Origin: Dactylosporangium sp040605635
Lineage (GTDB): Bacteria; Actinomycetota; Actinomycetes; Mycobacteriales; Micromonosporaceae
DNA length: 64,000 nt
Assembly (NCBI RefSeq): GCF_040605635.1
Contig: NZ_JBEXDG010000032.1
Span: 1-64,000, forward strand
Direction of reading: 5' to 3'
Part shown: in pieces, positions 26,288 through 36,356 of the stretch
Layout: every line of letters starts with the position of its first letter
How positions within the stretch are numbered: position 1 is the first letter of the stretch
Made by a program: the position numbers and the translations under genes
Notes under the pieces: generated by a model
The model's database searches: none
The model's input: only the letters and a program-made list of their open reading frames with translations
Told to the model about the DNA's origin: nothing

Positions 26288-27713
26288 CCGCGATGACCCA
26301 GCCGATGCCGCTGCCACCGTTCCAGGTCGAGCCCCGCCGGCAGGTCTATCTCGGCCTCGACCCCGGCGACGGGCTGCGCCGCTGCTGGTCCGGTCCCGAG
26401 GACTCCGTCGGTGTCATCGGGCCGCCGCGCTACGGCAAGACGTCCGGCCTCATCATCCCGGCGCTGATGAGCTGGGCCGGACCGGCCGTCGCCACCTCCA
26501 CCCGCGGCGACCTGCTGCGCTTCTGCGGCGGCTGGCGGGCCCAGCTCGCCGCGGCCCGCGGGGGCAGGATCTACGTGTACGACCCGTTCGGCTCCGAGCC
26601 GGGCGTCACCGGGCTGCGCTGGTCGCCCCTCGCGGGCTGCGCTGATCCGGCGGTCTGCTACCGGCGGGTCGCGGCGATGACCGGCGTCGCCGCCCGTGGC
26701 GTCACCGACGGCGAGCACTGGCGGACCGGCGCCGCGGTCATCCTGCGCGGCGTCTTCCACGCCGCGGCCGTCGCCGGCGCCGACCTCGCCCAGGTCCGCC
26801 GGTGGCTGGCGCATCAGGACGTGCGGACCCCCGCGGACATCCTGCGGCACACGGACAGCGCCGCCCGCGGCTGGGGCGACGACCTCCAGGCGATCGAGCT
26901 GATCGGGGAACGCGAGCGCGGCAGCTTCTTCTCCGTGGCCCGAAACTGCCTCGACGCGACCGCCGAGCCGACGGTCCTCGCCTCGACCGCCGTCACCGAC
27001 CTGGACCTCGACCACTTCCTGGCGACCTCCTCGACGCTGTTCATCGTCGGGCCGTCGCACCACCAGGACGCGATCGCGCCGCTGATCGTCGGCCTCGTCG
27101 ACTCCGTCGCGCAACGCGCCGCCGAGATCGCCGCGCGGTCGCCCGGCGGGCGGCTCGCCGACCCGCTGCTCCTCGCCCTGGACGAGGTCGCCAACATCGC
27201 GCCGCTGCGCAGCCTGCCGAGCCTCGTCAGCGAGGGCGGCGGCCGCGGCATCATCACGCTGTGGGCGGCGCAGTCCCTCGCCCAGCTGCGCGCCCGGTAC
27301 GGCACCGACGAGCAGCAGGCGATCCTCGCCGCCACCACCGCGAAGCTCATCTACGGCGGCATGAGCAACGGCGACGACCTGCGCAACATCTCCAGCTGGG
27401 CCGGCGAGTTCCGCGACCCGCAGGTCACCTACTACGCCGGCGGCGAACCCACCCCGGCGATGCTGCGCGGGCCGCGCCCCGGCGGCGGGCTGGCCGGCGA
27501 CGACGTCATCGGCAGGCAGCACGCGGTCAGCGGCCTGTACCGCCCGGTGCTGCCCGTCGAGGCGATCCAGCGGCTGCCGCCGCTGCACGCGTGGCTGTTC
27601 TACCGCTCCGACGCGCCGCTGCTGGTCGAGACCCGGCCGGCGGGGCTGATGGAGCCGTACCGGCAGCTCGCCGACCTGCCCTGGGAAGCCCGGCCCGACG
27701 CGGAGGTGCCGCG

Positions 27714-27717
<4 letters not shown>
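26284..27717 (+). CDS. TraG/VirD4-like P-loop ATPase
   Basis: 477 residues from GTG 26284. Walker A GPPRYGKTSG (46-55) and Walker B LLLALDEVANIAP with Asp300/Glu301 are those of type IV secretion coupling proteins, and SLVSEGGGRGIITLWAAQSLAQL is the TraM-recognition-type segment. The N-terminal membrane helices of true coupling proteins are missing. No relaxase, integrase or oriT is in the window, so conjugative transfer is doubtful. It may instead pump or remodel a substrate with the M48 and zinc-ribbon membrane proteins encoded on either side, all joined by 4-base overlaps. Confidence 0.85.
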
Positions 27718-28954
<1,237 letters not shown>

Positions 28955-28958
<4 letters not shown>

Positions 28959-29593
28959 GCGACGACGGGACCGCCCGGCTGTGGGCCCGCCTCGACGACG
29001 TCGAGCGGCGGCTCGCGACGGTGATCGACGCGGTGAGCGACCTGTCCGGCATCGCCGACGACGTCACCGCCCTGAGCACGCGGCTGACCGCTGCTGTGCC
29101 TGTCGCCGGGCGGGCCGCCGCGCCGAGCTGGTTCGAGGTGGACGCGGACCGGGCCGTCGTCATGCTCCAGGACCTCGCCGCGTGGGTCACCGGGATCCTG
29201 GTCCGGCACAACGCCGCCCGGGAGTCGCTGCCGGAGTGCTGGATGCTGCACGGCGAGGTGGTGGAGCTGCTCCTCGGCCTGAAGGCCACGTGGGTCGCCG
29301 CCTACCGCGACCCGGCCGCCGCGCCCGCGCTCGCCGCGGACTGGCACGAGCGCCGGCTGCCCGGCGTGACCGACCGCATCCGGCGCCACCCGGGCCGCGA
29401 CTGCGCCCTCGAACACCACGACGGGACCGCCGCCGGCTACCGGCTCCGCGAGGAGCACCACCCGAACGACCGGGTCCGGCCCGTCGCTCCCGACGTTGCC
29501 GCGGCGTACGCGCGGTGGTGGGCGACGACCCGCGGCCTCGGCCCGGAGCCGCCGCCGGGGTTGCGGGGCGGGTCCGCGCTCACGTTGCCGTGA
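28955..29593 (+). CDS. DUF4913-like protein
   Basis: 212 residues from GTG 28955. The first 45 residues are a coiled coil (RLDDVERRLATVIDAV). The core LQDLAAWVTGILVRHN, LPECWMLHGEVVELLLGLK, TWVAAYRDPAAA and ADWHERRLPGVTDRI fits what I remember of DUF4913, a domain found next to conjugation and replication genes in actinobacteria: a Trp-rich helical block with CW, a LHxEVVEEL-like helix and a DWHxRxLP motif. Function is unknown. Its presence after a TraG-like ATPase is the main hint that this operon descends from a conjugative module. Confidence 0.6.
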
Positions 29594-30102
29594 CACGGGC
29601 GGCGGGGCAGAATCCGGCGGTGACCTCTCCAGCTCGGCCGTCGCGGCGCAGGCGCGTGATCATCATCGGCGCGGTCGCCGTTGTGGTGGTCCTCGTGGTG
29701 GTCCTTGCCGGATTCGCGATCACCGGACGGGACGACGACCCCACCGCCGCGCCCACGACGCCAGCGGTGAGCGGTCCGGCGGCTCCCGGCGGTGCATCGA
29801 CGGCGGCGACAACCGCGGGAGCGCCTCCGGCTCCCGCGACCACCGCTCCGTCGCCGCCCGCGGTGACGTCCGCCGCGCCGGTGGCCGTGGCGGTGCCGAA
29901 CCTCGTCGGCAAGAACGCGGCGGCGGCCCGCATCGAGCTGGAGCGGCTGGGCTTCGGCGACGTGCGGTTCGGCTCCCAGGACGAAGGGGACACCGAGGTC
30001 GTCCTGCCCCAGAACTGGACGGTGACGAAGCAGTCGGCCGCCGCGGGCGCGAAGGTGCCGACGAGCACGACGATCGTGCTCACCTGCACCCGGCGCGTGT
30101 GA
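29590..30102 (+). CDS. single-pass membrane protein with one PASTA domain
   Basis: 170 residues from GTG 29590 (GTG 29620 is an alternative). A basic stretch precedes a membrane helix (about 20-45: VIIIGAVAVVVVLVVVLAGF). A Thr/Pro/Ala linker leads to one PASTA repeat (VPNLVGKNAAAARIELERLG to VPTSTTIVLTC). PASTA domains bind muropeptides or beta-lactams, usually as the outer part of PknB-type kinases. Here the kinase lacks PASTA repeats, so this protein might be its wall-sensing partner in trans. Last gene of the five-gene operon; its stop abuts the stop of the converging YcxB-like gene. Confidence 0.8.
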   Translation: MTRAAGQNPAVTSPARPSRRRRVIIIGAVAVVVVLVVVLAGFAITGRDDDPTAAPTTPAVSGPAAPGGASTAATTAGAPPAPATTAPSPPAVTSAAPVAVAVPNLVGKNAAAARIELERLGFGDVRFGSQDEGDTEVVLPQNWTVTKQSAAAGAKVPTSTTIVLTCTRRV

Positions 30103-30603
30103 TCAGGCGGGCGTCGCCGGCAGAACGCCGCGCTCCACGAGGAACTCGCGCAGCGTGCCCTGCTGCTCGGCCGTCATGAACTGCAGCGGGATCACCGTGT
30201 ACGGCGCGCGACCGGTGAACAGCACGAAGAAGCCGCGGGACTCGGTGACGCGGGTAACGTCGTCCCAGTCGAGCTCGCCGCTCTCGTCGCCGCTGCGCAT
30301 CGTCACCGTGTCGTCGCTGATGTCGTAGCCGCCGTCGACGGCGAGCCCGTCGAGGCGCCGGCGGGCCGCATACCGCGCCCAGACCGGGAACAGCATCGAC
30401 AGCACGCCCACCACCAGGATCACGGTGAAGAAGGGGCCGGCGTCGAAGTTGCGGCCGCCGATCGGCACCCACAGGCCGACCAGCCCGAGCGCGATCAGCG
30501 CGAAGCCGATGTACTGGTACTTGCGCAGGTAGACGTCGCTGAGCACGGTGGCGACCCGGGCCGCGTACGCGGGGTCGGCCGGGACGTCGAATCGGATGTG
30601 CAC
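30103..30603 (-). CDS. YcxB-like membrane protein
   Basis: 166 residues from GTG 30603. Two membrane helices (about 42-60 and 68-92) are followed by a small soluble domain, YDISDDTVTMRSG, then ELDWDDVTRVTESRGFFVLF and a final helix. The W..V.. pattern is that of YcxB-like C-terminal domains, which are PH-like and of unknown function. The start was chosen because the frame upstream is low in complexity. No operon partner. Confidence 0.65.
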   Translation of the reverse strand: MHIRFDVPADPAYAARVATVLSDVYLRKYQYIGFALIALGLVGLWVPIGGRNFDAGPFFTVILVVGVLSMLFPVWARYAARRRLDGLAVDGGYDISDDTVTMRSGDESGELDWDDVTRVTESRGFFVLFTGRAPYTVIPLQFMTAEQQGTLREFLVERGVLPATPA

Positions 30604-30795
30604 CTGCGGAACGATACCGGCCGTCGTCGGTGTCGGCCGGGCGGCGTCCGCGGCTGGGCCGGGCGGCGTCCGCGGCCGGGCCGGGCGGTGGACACCACAA
30701 CGGCAACCGGTGGCGAACCGGGGGCGCTCCGCACGCCCAGGAATCTTGTTCTGGTCAGGCCGCCGGGGCCCGGCACGAGCAACCGGGGAGATCTT

Positions 30796-31887
30796 TTGAC
30801 GTTCGCCACGCTGAACTCCGACCGTGTCCGTCGCGTCGTCCGCCGCCTGCTGCCGATCGGGGTGCTCGCCGCGGGTGTTCTCGCGGGCGCCGGCACCGGC
30901 ACCGCCGCGTTCGCCGCTGACGCCACGGCCGCGGGTACGCAGTGCACGGTGGACGCCAAGCTCGTCCCGACCTGCGGCGTGCTGTGGGGCGCCGCGGCCG
31001 GCGGATTCTCCGACGTGCCGCGCGATCAGGCGCTGAAGACCTTCGAGGAGAAGACCGGCCGCACCGCCGCCATCTACCACACCTACCACAAGGGCAACGA
31101 GCTCTTCCCGACCAAGGACGAGATGGCCATGACCGCGGACCCGGCCAGGCCGCGCACCCTGATGCTGAACTGGAAGGTCGCGTACGCCACCACGTGGGCG
31201 AAGGTCGCCGCCGGCGCGCAGGACGCCCGGATCGACCGTGAGGCCGCCTACCTGAAGGCCAACTTCACCAAGCCGTTCTTCCTGGTGCTGCACCACGAGC
31301 CGGAGAACGACGTGAACCCGAAGGCGGGCTCGGGCATGACCGCGAAGGACTTCGCCGCCATGTACCGGCACACGATCCTGCGGCTGCGCGCGCAGGGCGT
31401 CACCAACGCCATCTCGACGATCGCGTACATGAACTACGAGAAGTGGAACAACTCGCCGTGGTGGGCGGACCTGTACCCGGGCGACGACGTCATCGACTGG
31501 ATCGGCGTCGACTCCTACCTCAACGCGCAGCCGAAGGGCTTCCACAGCGGTGACTTCACCTCGCTGATGGACCGCACCACGGGCAACCAGACCTCGAAGT
31601 ACCCCGGCTTCTACACCTGGGCCACCACGAAGCACCCGGGCAAGCCGGTCATGGTCGCCGAGTGGGGCGTGTACGACTCGTCCGCGAAGGTCAACGGCGT
31701 CAACAAGGCGAACACGTTCGACACCGTGCTGAAGAACCTCGCCGCGATGCCCGCCATCAAGGGCCTGGTCTACTTCGAGACCGCCCGCGACCAGTCGGGC
31801 CACGACATCCGCGTCGACGACACGCCGCAGGCGCTGACCGCGTTCAAGCGCATCGCCGCCGACCCGCGTTTCGATGTGCGGCTGTAG
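30796..31887 (+). CDS. secreted GH26-type glycoside hydrolase (probable beta-mannanase)
   Basis: 363 residues from TTG 30796, preceded by GGGGAG at 30785-30790. Signal peptide ends at AAFA. The catalytic pair is visible: LVLHHEPEND (acid/base Glu) and MVAEWGVYD (nucleophile Glu), with GVLWGAAAGGF at the start of the barrel. No binding module. GH26 enzymes mostly cut beta-1,4-mannan; some cut beta-1,3-xylan or mixed glucans, so substrate is a family-level guess. No sugar operator was seen upstream. A strong terminator follows the gene. Confidence 0.82.
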   Translation: MTFATLNSDRVRRVVRRLLPIGVLAAGVLAGAGTGTAAFAADATAAGTQCTVDAKLVPTCGVLWGAAAGGFSDVPRDQALKTFEEKTGRTAAIYHTYHKGNELFPTKDEMAMTADPARPRTLMLNWKVAYATTWAKVAAGAQDARIDREAAYLKANFTKPFFLVLHHEPENDVNPKAGSGMTAKDFAAMYRHTILRLRAQGVTNAISTIAYMNYEKWNNSPWWADLYPGDDVIDWIGVDSYLNAQPKGFHSGDFTSLMDRTTGNQTSKYPGFYTWATTKHPGKPVMVAEWGVYDSSAKVNGVNKANTFDTVLKNLAAMPAIKGLVYFETARDQSGHDIRVDDTPQALTAFKRIAADPRFDVRL

Positions 31888-31915
31888 GTTGTCCACAACC
31901 ACCACGTTTTCCACA

Positions 31916-31953
31916 GCCGCCCCGGGCCTTCGGTCCGGGGCGGCCGGCGTTTT
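31916..31953 (+). terminator. rho-independent terminator
   Basis: A 10-base perfect stem (31916-31925 with 31935-31944) extended by three inner pairs around a TTC loop is followed by GTTTT. It lies 29 bases after the GH26 stop. Confidence 0.8.
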
Positions 31954-31967
31954 GGCAGACTGCCTCC

Positions 31968-33425
31968 ATGAGCGACACACCCACCGGGATCGTCATCCCC
32001 ACCGTCGACGGCGCGCCGAGCACGTCCGCGCTCGGGCGGGGCGTGGTCGCCGACGCGCTGCGGTCCGTCGCGCCCGGGTGGGCCCGCGACGCGGAGAGCA
32101 CGAAGGACTGGCGCGGTGACTACCTGCGCCACTTCCACCGGCTCGTCGAGGCGGGCCTGCCGTCCCGCGAGGCGGCGCTGACCATCGCCGGGGACGGGCT
32201 CACCTCGTTGCGGTCGCGGATGCGGTATCGGCCCGAGCCCGCCGCCGAGGAACGGCCCCTGGAGGACGCCTTCGACGCACCTTCCGGTGCGGCCCTGCGG
32301 ACCGTCACCGTCACGGGGACCGGGGACGTGCGGCGTGAGCTCGTCGTGCCGTATCGGGGCGAGCGGCTCCAAGGGGAGAGCCTCCTGCGGCAGCTCGACC
32401 GGTGGGTCTCCGGCGGCGTCATCGAGCCGTCGTGCGCGGAGGCGGTGCGGACCGTCGCCGCCAACCCGTCGTGGCTTGCCCTGGAGGGGCGGCCGGTCGT
32501 GGTGCTCGGGGCGGGTGCGGAGATGGGGCCGCTGACCGCGTTGCTGCGGTGGGGGGCCGATGTGGTCGCCGTCGACCTGCCGCGGCCGGCGATCTGGGAG
32601 CGGCTGCTGGAGATCGCGCAACGGTCCGGCGGCCGCCTTCACGTGCCTGTCGCGTCCGCCGGGTCCGATGTGTCCAGGGAGGCGGGTGCGGATCTGCTGC
32701 ACGACCTGCGGCGGGTCGCCGACTGGCTCGGTGAGGTCGACGGGGCGCCCGTCCTGGGCAACTACGTCTACGCCGACGGGGCGCTCAACGTGCGGGTCGC
32801 CGTGGCGGTCGACGCGCTGACCGTGCGGCTGCGGCAGGCGCGACCCGACCTTGCTCTGGCGTTTCTCGCCACGCCCACCGACGTCTTCGCCGTCCCGGAC
32901 GACGCCGTCGACGAGTCCGGCAGCCGGTATGCGACCGCGAAGGGCATCGGGCGGCTCCGGGGGCCGCTGCGGGTGATCAGCGGCGGGCGCCTGCTCGCGC
33001 CCAACTACCCGGGCACCCGTCCGGGGATCAACGACAGCCTCGTGCCGCAGCAGGGGCCCAACTACGCCCTGGCCAAGCGGTTGCAGCGGTGGCGGGCCGC
33101 GCACGAGCGCGCCGCGGGGGCGACCGTGTCGCTGACCGTCGCGCCCGCGACCCGCACCCGCAGCGTGCTGAAGAACCGGCTGCTCGCCGCGGCGTATGCG
33201 GGCGCGCACCGCTTCGGCATCGAGATCTTCGAGCCGGCGACCAGCAACACGCTGATGGCGGCCCTGCTCGTCCACGACCTGCACGTCGCCCGTCCTCCAC
33301 AGGTGCACCCGTGGCAGGACGAGGCGTTCGCGGCGGCACACGGAGGGCTGTGGCGGCAGCCGTATTCGCCGCGCAGCGCCCTCGGGATCGCTGTTCTCTT
33401 CGGCATCGGCGTCGCCCGCGGCTAG
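31968..33425 (+). CDS. conserved protein with Rossmann-like motif, function unknown
   Basis: 485 residues from ATG 31968. The centre has a dinucleotide-type motif in PVVVLGAGAEMGPLTALLRWGADVVAVDLPR (about 179-209; only part need match), typical of a Rossmann strand-turn-helix. Other recognisable stretches are SGSRYATAKGIGRL, ISGGRLLAPNYPGTRPG and FGIEIFEPATSNTLMAALLVHDL. I cannot name a family. It is cytosolic apart from a hydrophobic last 15 residues. The PucR-type regulator gene follows 25 bases later on the same strand and may control it. Confidence 0.7.
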   Translation: MSDTPTGIVIPTVDGAPSTSALGRGVVADALRSVAPGWARDAESTKDWRGDYLRHFHRLVEAGLPSREAALTIAGDGLTSLRSRMRYRPEPAAEERPLEDAFDAPSGAALRTVTVTGTGDVRRELVVPYRGERLQGESLLRQLDRWVSGGVIEPSCAEAVRTVAANPSWLALEGRPVVVLGAGAEMGPLTALLRWGADVVAVDLPRPAIWERLLEIAQRSGGRLHVPVASAGSDVSREAGADLLHDLRRVADWLGEVDGAPVLGNYVYADGALNVRVAVAVDALTVRLRQARPDLALAFLATPTDVFAVPDDAVDESGSRYATAKGIGRLRGPLRVISGGRLLAPNYPGTRPGINDSLVPQQGPNYALAKRLQRWRAAHERAAGATVSLTVAPATRTRSVLKNRLLAAAYAGAHRFGIEIFEPATSNTLMAALLVHDLHVARPPQVHPWQDEAFAAAHGGLWRQPYSPRSALGIAVLFGIGVARG

Positions 33426-33450
33426 CCTGTTCCGGTGAGGTGGTGATCGT

Positions 33451-34602
33451 TTGTCCGGCCTCGACCGGATCGCCGCCGCCGCGTCCAGTGACGCCGGCGG
33501 GGTCGACCCGTCCCTGCTCGGTGGCTTCCTGACCGCGGTCGTCGCGGCCACGGCCGACGGACGGCGCCTGCGCCGCCGCGAGCTGGAGGCGTGCGCCGCG
33601 TCCGGGCGCCGGGCGGCCGTGCAGGGCGTGGCGGTGCGCGCCCTGGTGGACCTGTATCTGTCGGCGGCGTGGCGGCTGTGGCGGGACGCGCCCGACGTGG
33701 CCGCCGGGGACGCCGCACGGGTCCGCGGGTCCGCGCTCGCGGTGCTGCGGGCCGCCGACGACGGGGTCGCCGCGCTGGTCGAAGGGTTCCAGCTCGCACG
33801 GGCCGACGTGATCCGGCTCCAGGAAGCCGTCAAGCACGACGTCATGGAGGCCCTCCTTGCCGGTGGCCAGCAGGCGATCGAGGCGACCGGCCCCGCCGCC
33901 GACATCGGCCTCACCCTGACCGGGCCGGTCGCGGTGCTCGTCGCCCGGCGGCCGGCCGGCTTCGGCGGACCCGACACGGCGGCCACCCCGGGCCGCCTCG
34001 AGCGCGCGCTGCAGGGCCGGCACGGCGACGCGCAGCCCCTCGTGCTGATCCGCTCCGGCGAGGTCGTGTGCGTGTTCGCCGCGCCCGACGCCGCGGCGGT
34101 GCAGGCGGTCCGCGACCTCGTCACCCGCGAGCTGGACCTCGTCGTCCGGTCGGCCTGGCGGGGCGCGATCAGCAGCCCCAGGATCGGCGCCGCGGCGGTG
34201 CGGACCAGCCACGACGAGGCGCGGTATGCGCTGGACCTCGCCGACCGGCTGCGCCTGGAGCAGCCCGTGGTCGACGCGCGGGACCTCACCATCTACCGGG
34301 TGCTGCTGCAGGACCTGCCCGCCGTGCACGACCTGGTCCGCAGCACGCTGACCCCGCTGACGCGGGCGCGTGGCGGTGCCGCCCACCTGGTCGAGACCCT
34401 CGACGCGTACTACGCGACCGGGTGCGTCGCGACGGAGACCGCGAGCCGGCTCAACCTGTCGGTGCGGGCGGTGACGTACCGGCTGGCGCGCGTGGCGGAG
34501 TTGATCGGCAGGGACCCGTCGGACCCTTCCGAGCGGCTCACCCTGCACGCGGCCGTCACGGCCGCCCGGCTCCTCGACTGGCCCGCGGTGCCGCTTGAGT
34601 GA
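33451..34602 (+). CDS. PucR/CdaR-family transcriptional regulator
   Basis: 383 residues from TTG 33451, with GGTGAGG about 10 bases upstream. The C-terminal helix-turn-helix of the PucR group is clear: LVETLDAYYATGCVATETAS, LNLSVRAVTYRLARV and LTLHAAVTAARLL. The middle (about 150-260) resembles a GGDEF-derived CdaR sensor domain. The N-terminal 140 residues are helical with no known domain. Such proteins usually activate nearby catabolic genes in response to a metabolite; the Rossmann-type gene just upstream is the natural target. Confidence 0.85.
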   Translation: MSGLDRIAAAASSDAGGVDPSLLGGFLTAVVAATADGRRLRRRELEACAASGRRAAVQGVAVRALVDLYLSAAWRLWRDAPDVAAGDAARVRGSALAVLRAADDGVAALVEGFQLARADVIRLQEAVKHDVMEALLAGGQQAIEATGPAADIGLTLTGPVAVLVARRPAGFGGPDTAATPGRLERALQGRHGDAQPLVLIRSGEVVCVFAAPDAAAVQAVRDLVTRELDLVVRSAWRGAISSPRIGAAAVRTSHDEARYALDLADRLRLEQPVVDARDLTIYRVLLQDLPAVHDLVRSTLTPLTRARGGAAHLVETLDAYYATGCVATETASRLNLSVRAVTYRLARVAELIGRDPSDPSERLTLHAAVTAARLLDWPAVPLE

Positions 34603-34715
34603 TTGCCGGTGGTCGGCAACATACTTCCGGCCGATTGTCCTGCGGCGGACGCGGACGGGACCCCGTCTGCCAGGCGAGGCTTGAACCCAGACGATTCGCG
34701 ATCTGTGGAGGCATC
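34603..34715 (+). promoter_or_regulatory. 113-base leader before terC
   Basis: The leader ends in GGAGG at 34707-34711. TerC-family genes are often preceded by a manganese-sensing yybP-ykoY RNA; I looked for its conserved core and did not find it. Only a weak GTCTG/CAGAC pair is present. Regulation unresolved. Confidence 0.3.
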
Positions 34716-35777
34716 ATGCTCGATGTGCCGATCTGGCTGTGGGCGACGTTCGGCATCGGTGTCGTCGTCATGCTCGCCGTCGACCTCTTCGCCCACCGTA
34801 AGGAACACGTCATCGGCTTCCGCGAGGCCGCCAAGTGGAGCGCCGTCTGGGTGGCGCTGTCGCTCGCGTTCGCGGGCCTGGTGTGGGCGGTCCTCGGCGC
34901 CGAGGCCGGGGTGGAGTTCACGACCGCGTGGCTGCTGGAGAAGAGCCTGTCGGTCGACAACCTGTTCGTGTTCGCGCTGATCTTCGGGTACTTCGCCGTA
35001 CCGAAGCAGTACCAGCACCGGGCGCTGTTCTACGGCGTCATCGGCGCCCTCATCTTCCGGGCCATCTTCATCGCGGCCGGCGTGGCGATCATCAGCAAGT
35101 TCACCGTCGTGCTGTTCGTGTTCGCGGCGATCCTGCTGTGGAGCGCGTACAAGCTGGTCAAGGACAACGAGGACGACTACGACCCGAGCACCAACATCGC
35201 GGTGCGGCTGGTGCGCAAGATCGTGCCGGTGCAGGACGAGTACTCCGGGGCGAAGTTCTTCGTCAAGCAGGGCGTCAAGTGGGTCGCCACCCCGATGCTC
35301 GTCGTCGTGGTCGCGATCGAGGCCGCCGACCTGGTGTTCGCCGTGGACAGCGTGCCGGCGGTGCTCGCCGTCAGCGACGACACGTTCATCGTCTACTCGT
35401 CGAACGCGTTCGCGATCCTGGGCCTGCGGGCGCTGTACTTCCTGCTCGCGGGCATGCTGGACAAGTTCCGGTACCTGTCGAAGGGCCTGGCGATCATCCT
35501 CGCCTTCATCGGCGTGAAGCTGATCCTGCAGGCGGCGCACAAGACGATCAGCACCTCGGTGCCGGAGATCCCGTCGCTGGTCAGCCTGGCGGTGGTGGTC
35601 GTCGTCCTGGCGGGCTCGGTGCTGCTGAGCCTGCGTCAGCCGCCGGCCGACGCTGTGGAGGGCGCCCCCTCGGACGCTTCCTCGGACGCCTCCTCGGACG
35701 CACTGCCGGACGCGCTGCGGGACGCTTCGTCGGATGCCCCGTCGGACGCCAGGAGCGACCAGATCTCGAGGTCGTGA
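34716..35777 (+). CDS. TerC-family integral membrane protein
   Basis: 353 residues. Seven or more membrane helices carry the TerC signatures LLEKSLSVDNLFVFALIFGYF, with the key Asp, and AIEAADLVFAVDSVPAVLAVS with the second Asp. TerC proteins export manganese, often feeding secreted metalloenzymes, or take part in tellurite resistance. The last 35 residues (SDASSDASSDALPDAL and on) come from a 12-base tandem repeat and are not part of the family. This tail overlaps the converging GNAT gene by 142 bases. TerD lies 27 kb away in the same window. Start ATG 34716 is fixed by the ribosome site; an earlier GTG would add unrelated residues. Confidence 0.88.
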   Translation: MLDVPIWLWATFGIGVVVMLAVDLFAHRKEHVIGFREAAKWSAVWVALSLAFAGLVWAVLGAEAGVEFTTAWLLEKSLSVDNLFVFALIFGYFAVPKQYQHRALFYGVIGALIFRAIFIAAGVAIISKFTVVLFVFAAILLWSAYKLVKDNEDDYDPSTNIAVRLVRKIVPVQDEYSGAKFFVKQGVKWVATPMLVVVVAIEAADLVFAVDSVPAVLAVSDDTFIVYSSNAFAILGLRALYFLLAGMLDKFRYLSKGLAIILAFIGVKLILQAAHKTISTSVPEIPSLVSLAVVVVVLAGSVLLSLRQPPADAVEGAPSDASSDASSDALPDALRDASSDAPSDARSDQISRS

Positions 35778-36271
35778 CGGATGCCCCGGAACAGGTAGGC
35801 CTCGCGCAACACCCCGTCCCGTCGCATGCCGAGCCGCCGGGCGACATCGCTGCTCGCGATGTTGTCCGGCCGGCAGTGCCACTCGACGCGGTGCATGCCC
35901 CGGGTGTCGAACGCCCAGTCGATCAGCCGCCGCACGGACCGGGTGACGAGACCCCTGCCCTGCCCGGCGGGCTCCAGCCAGCAGCCGATCTCGCAGCTGC
36001 CGGCGTCGGCGTCGAAGGCCACGAACATCGTCCCGCCGACCAGGGTGCCGTCCAGCCAGATGCCGAACAGCCGGCCGGCGTCGCGGGCCTGGAGGTCGGC
36101 GTACCGCCGCAGCGTCGCCCGCGCCGAGTCCAGGTCCGTGCTGATCCCGGCCCACGGGATCCACGGGTCGACGGTGGCGCGGGCGCGGTCCATGTGGGCG
36201 AGGAACTCCGCGGCCTGCCACGGCTCCAACGGCCGCAGCTGCGCACCTGCTCCGAGGGCGACACTGAACAT
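35636..36271 (-). CDS. GNAT acetyltransferase, RimJ/RimL type
   Basis: 211 residues from ATG 36271, with GGAG 4-7 bases upstream; GTG 36280 is possible. The fold is typical: LRPLEPWQAAEFLAHMDR, GTLVGGTMFVAF, CEIGCWLEPAGQGRGLVT (acetyl-CoA loop Q-x-x-G-x-G/L) and MHRVEWHCRPDNIASSDVARRLGM. It should acetylate N-terminal or small-molecule amines. Normal family members end near HDLEIWSLL; here the frame runs on for about 40 Ser/Glu/Ala-rich residues through the end of terC. Confidence 0.88.
   Translation of the reverse strand: MFSVALGAGAQLRPLEPWQAAEFLAHMDRARATVDPWIPWAGISTDLDSARATLRRYADLQARDAGRLFGIWLDGTLVGGTMFVAFDADAGSCEIGCWLEPAGQGRGLVTRSVRRLIDWAFDTRGMHRVEWHCRPDNIASSDVARRLGMRRDGVLREAYLFRGIRHDLEIWSLLASDGASDEASRSASGSASEEASEEASEGAPSTASAGG
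35670..35753. repeat. 12-base tandem repeat, 7 units, in two overlapping gene ends
   Basis: Units of the form TCGGACGCNTCC repeat seven times with some drift. On the + strand they encode the SDAS-type tail of TerC; on the - strand the SASEEASEEA-type tail of the GNAT protein. The repeat is therefore read as protein in both directions. Confidence 0.85.
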
Positions 36272-36356
36272 GATCTCCACGCTAGCGGGTTCGGATTTCG
36301 TCGTGGGGGGTGGCTTCGGTGTGGGAGCCGGGACGGGGTGGGGGAGACTGCAGGGC

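Noticed and set aside
34660..34710. A GGGTTCAA-like string on the - strand suggesting a tRNA T-arm
   Set aside because: The adjoining bases do not form a T stem, and no anticodon or acceptor stem can be built around it.
34603..34715. Possible yybP-ykoY manganese riboswitch before terC
   Set aside because: TerC genes often have one, but the conserved core of that RNA could not be found in this leader; only a weak stem is present.
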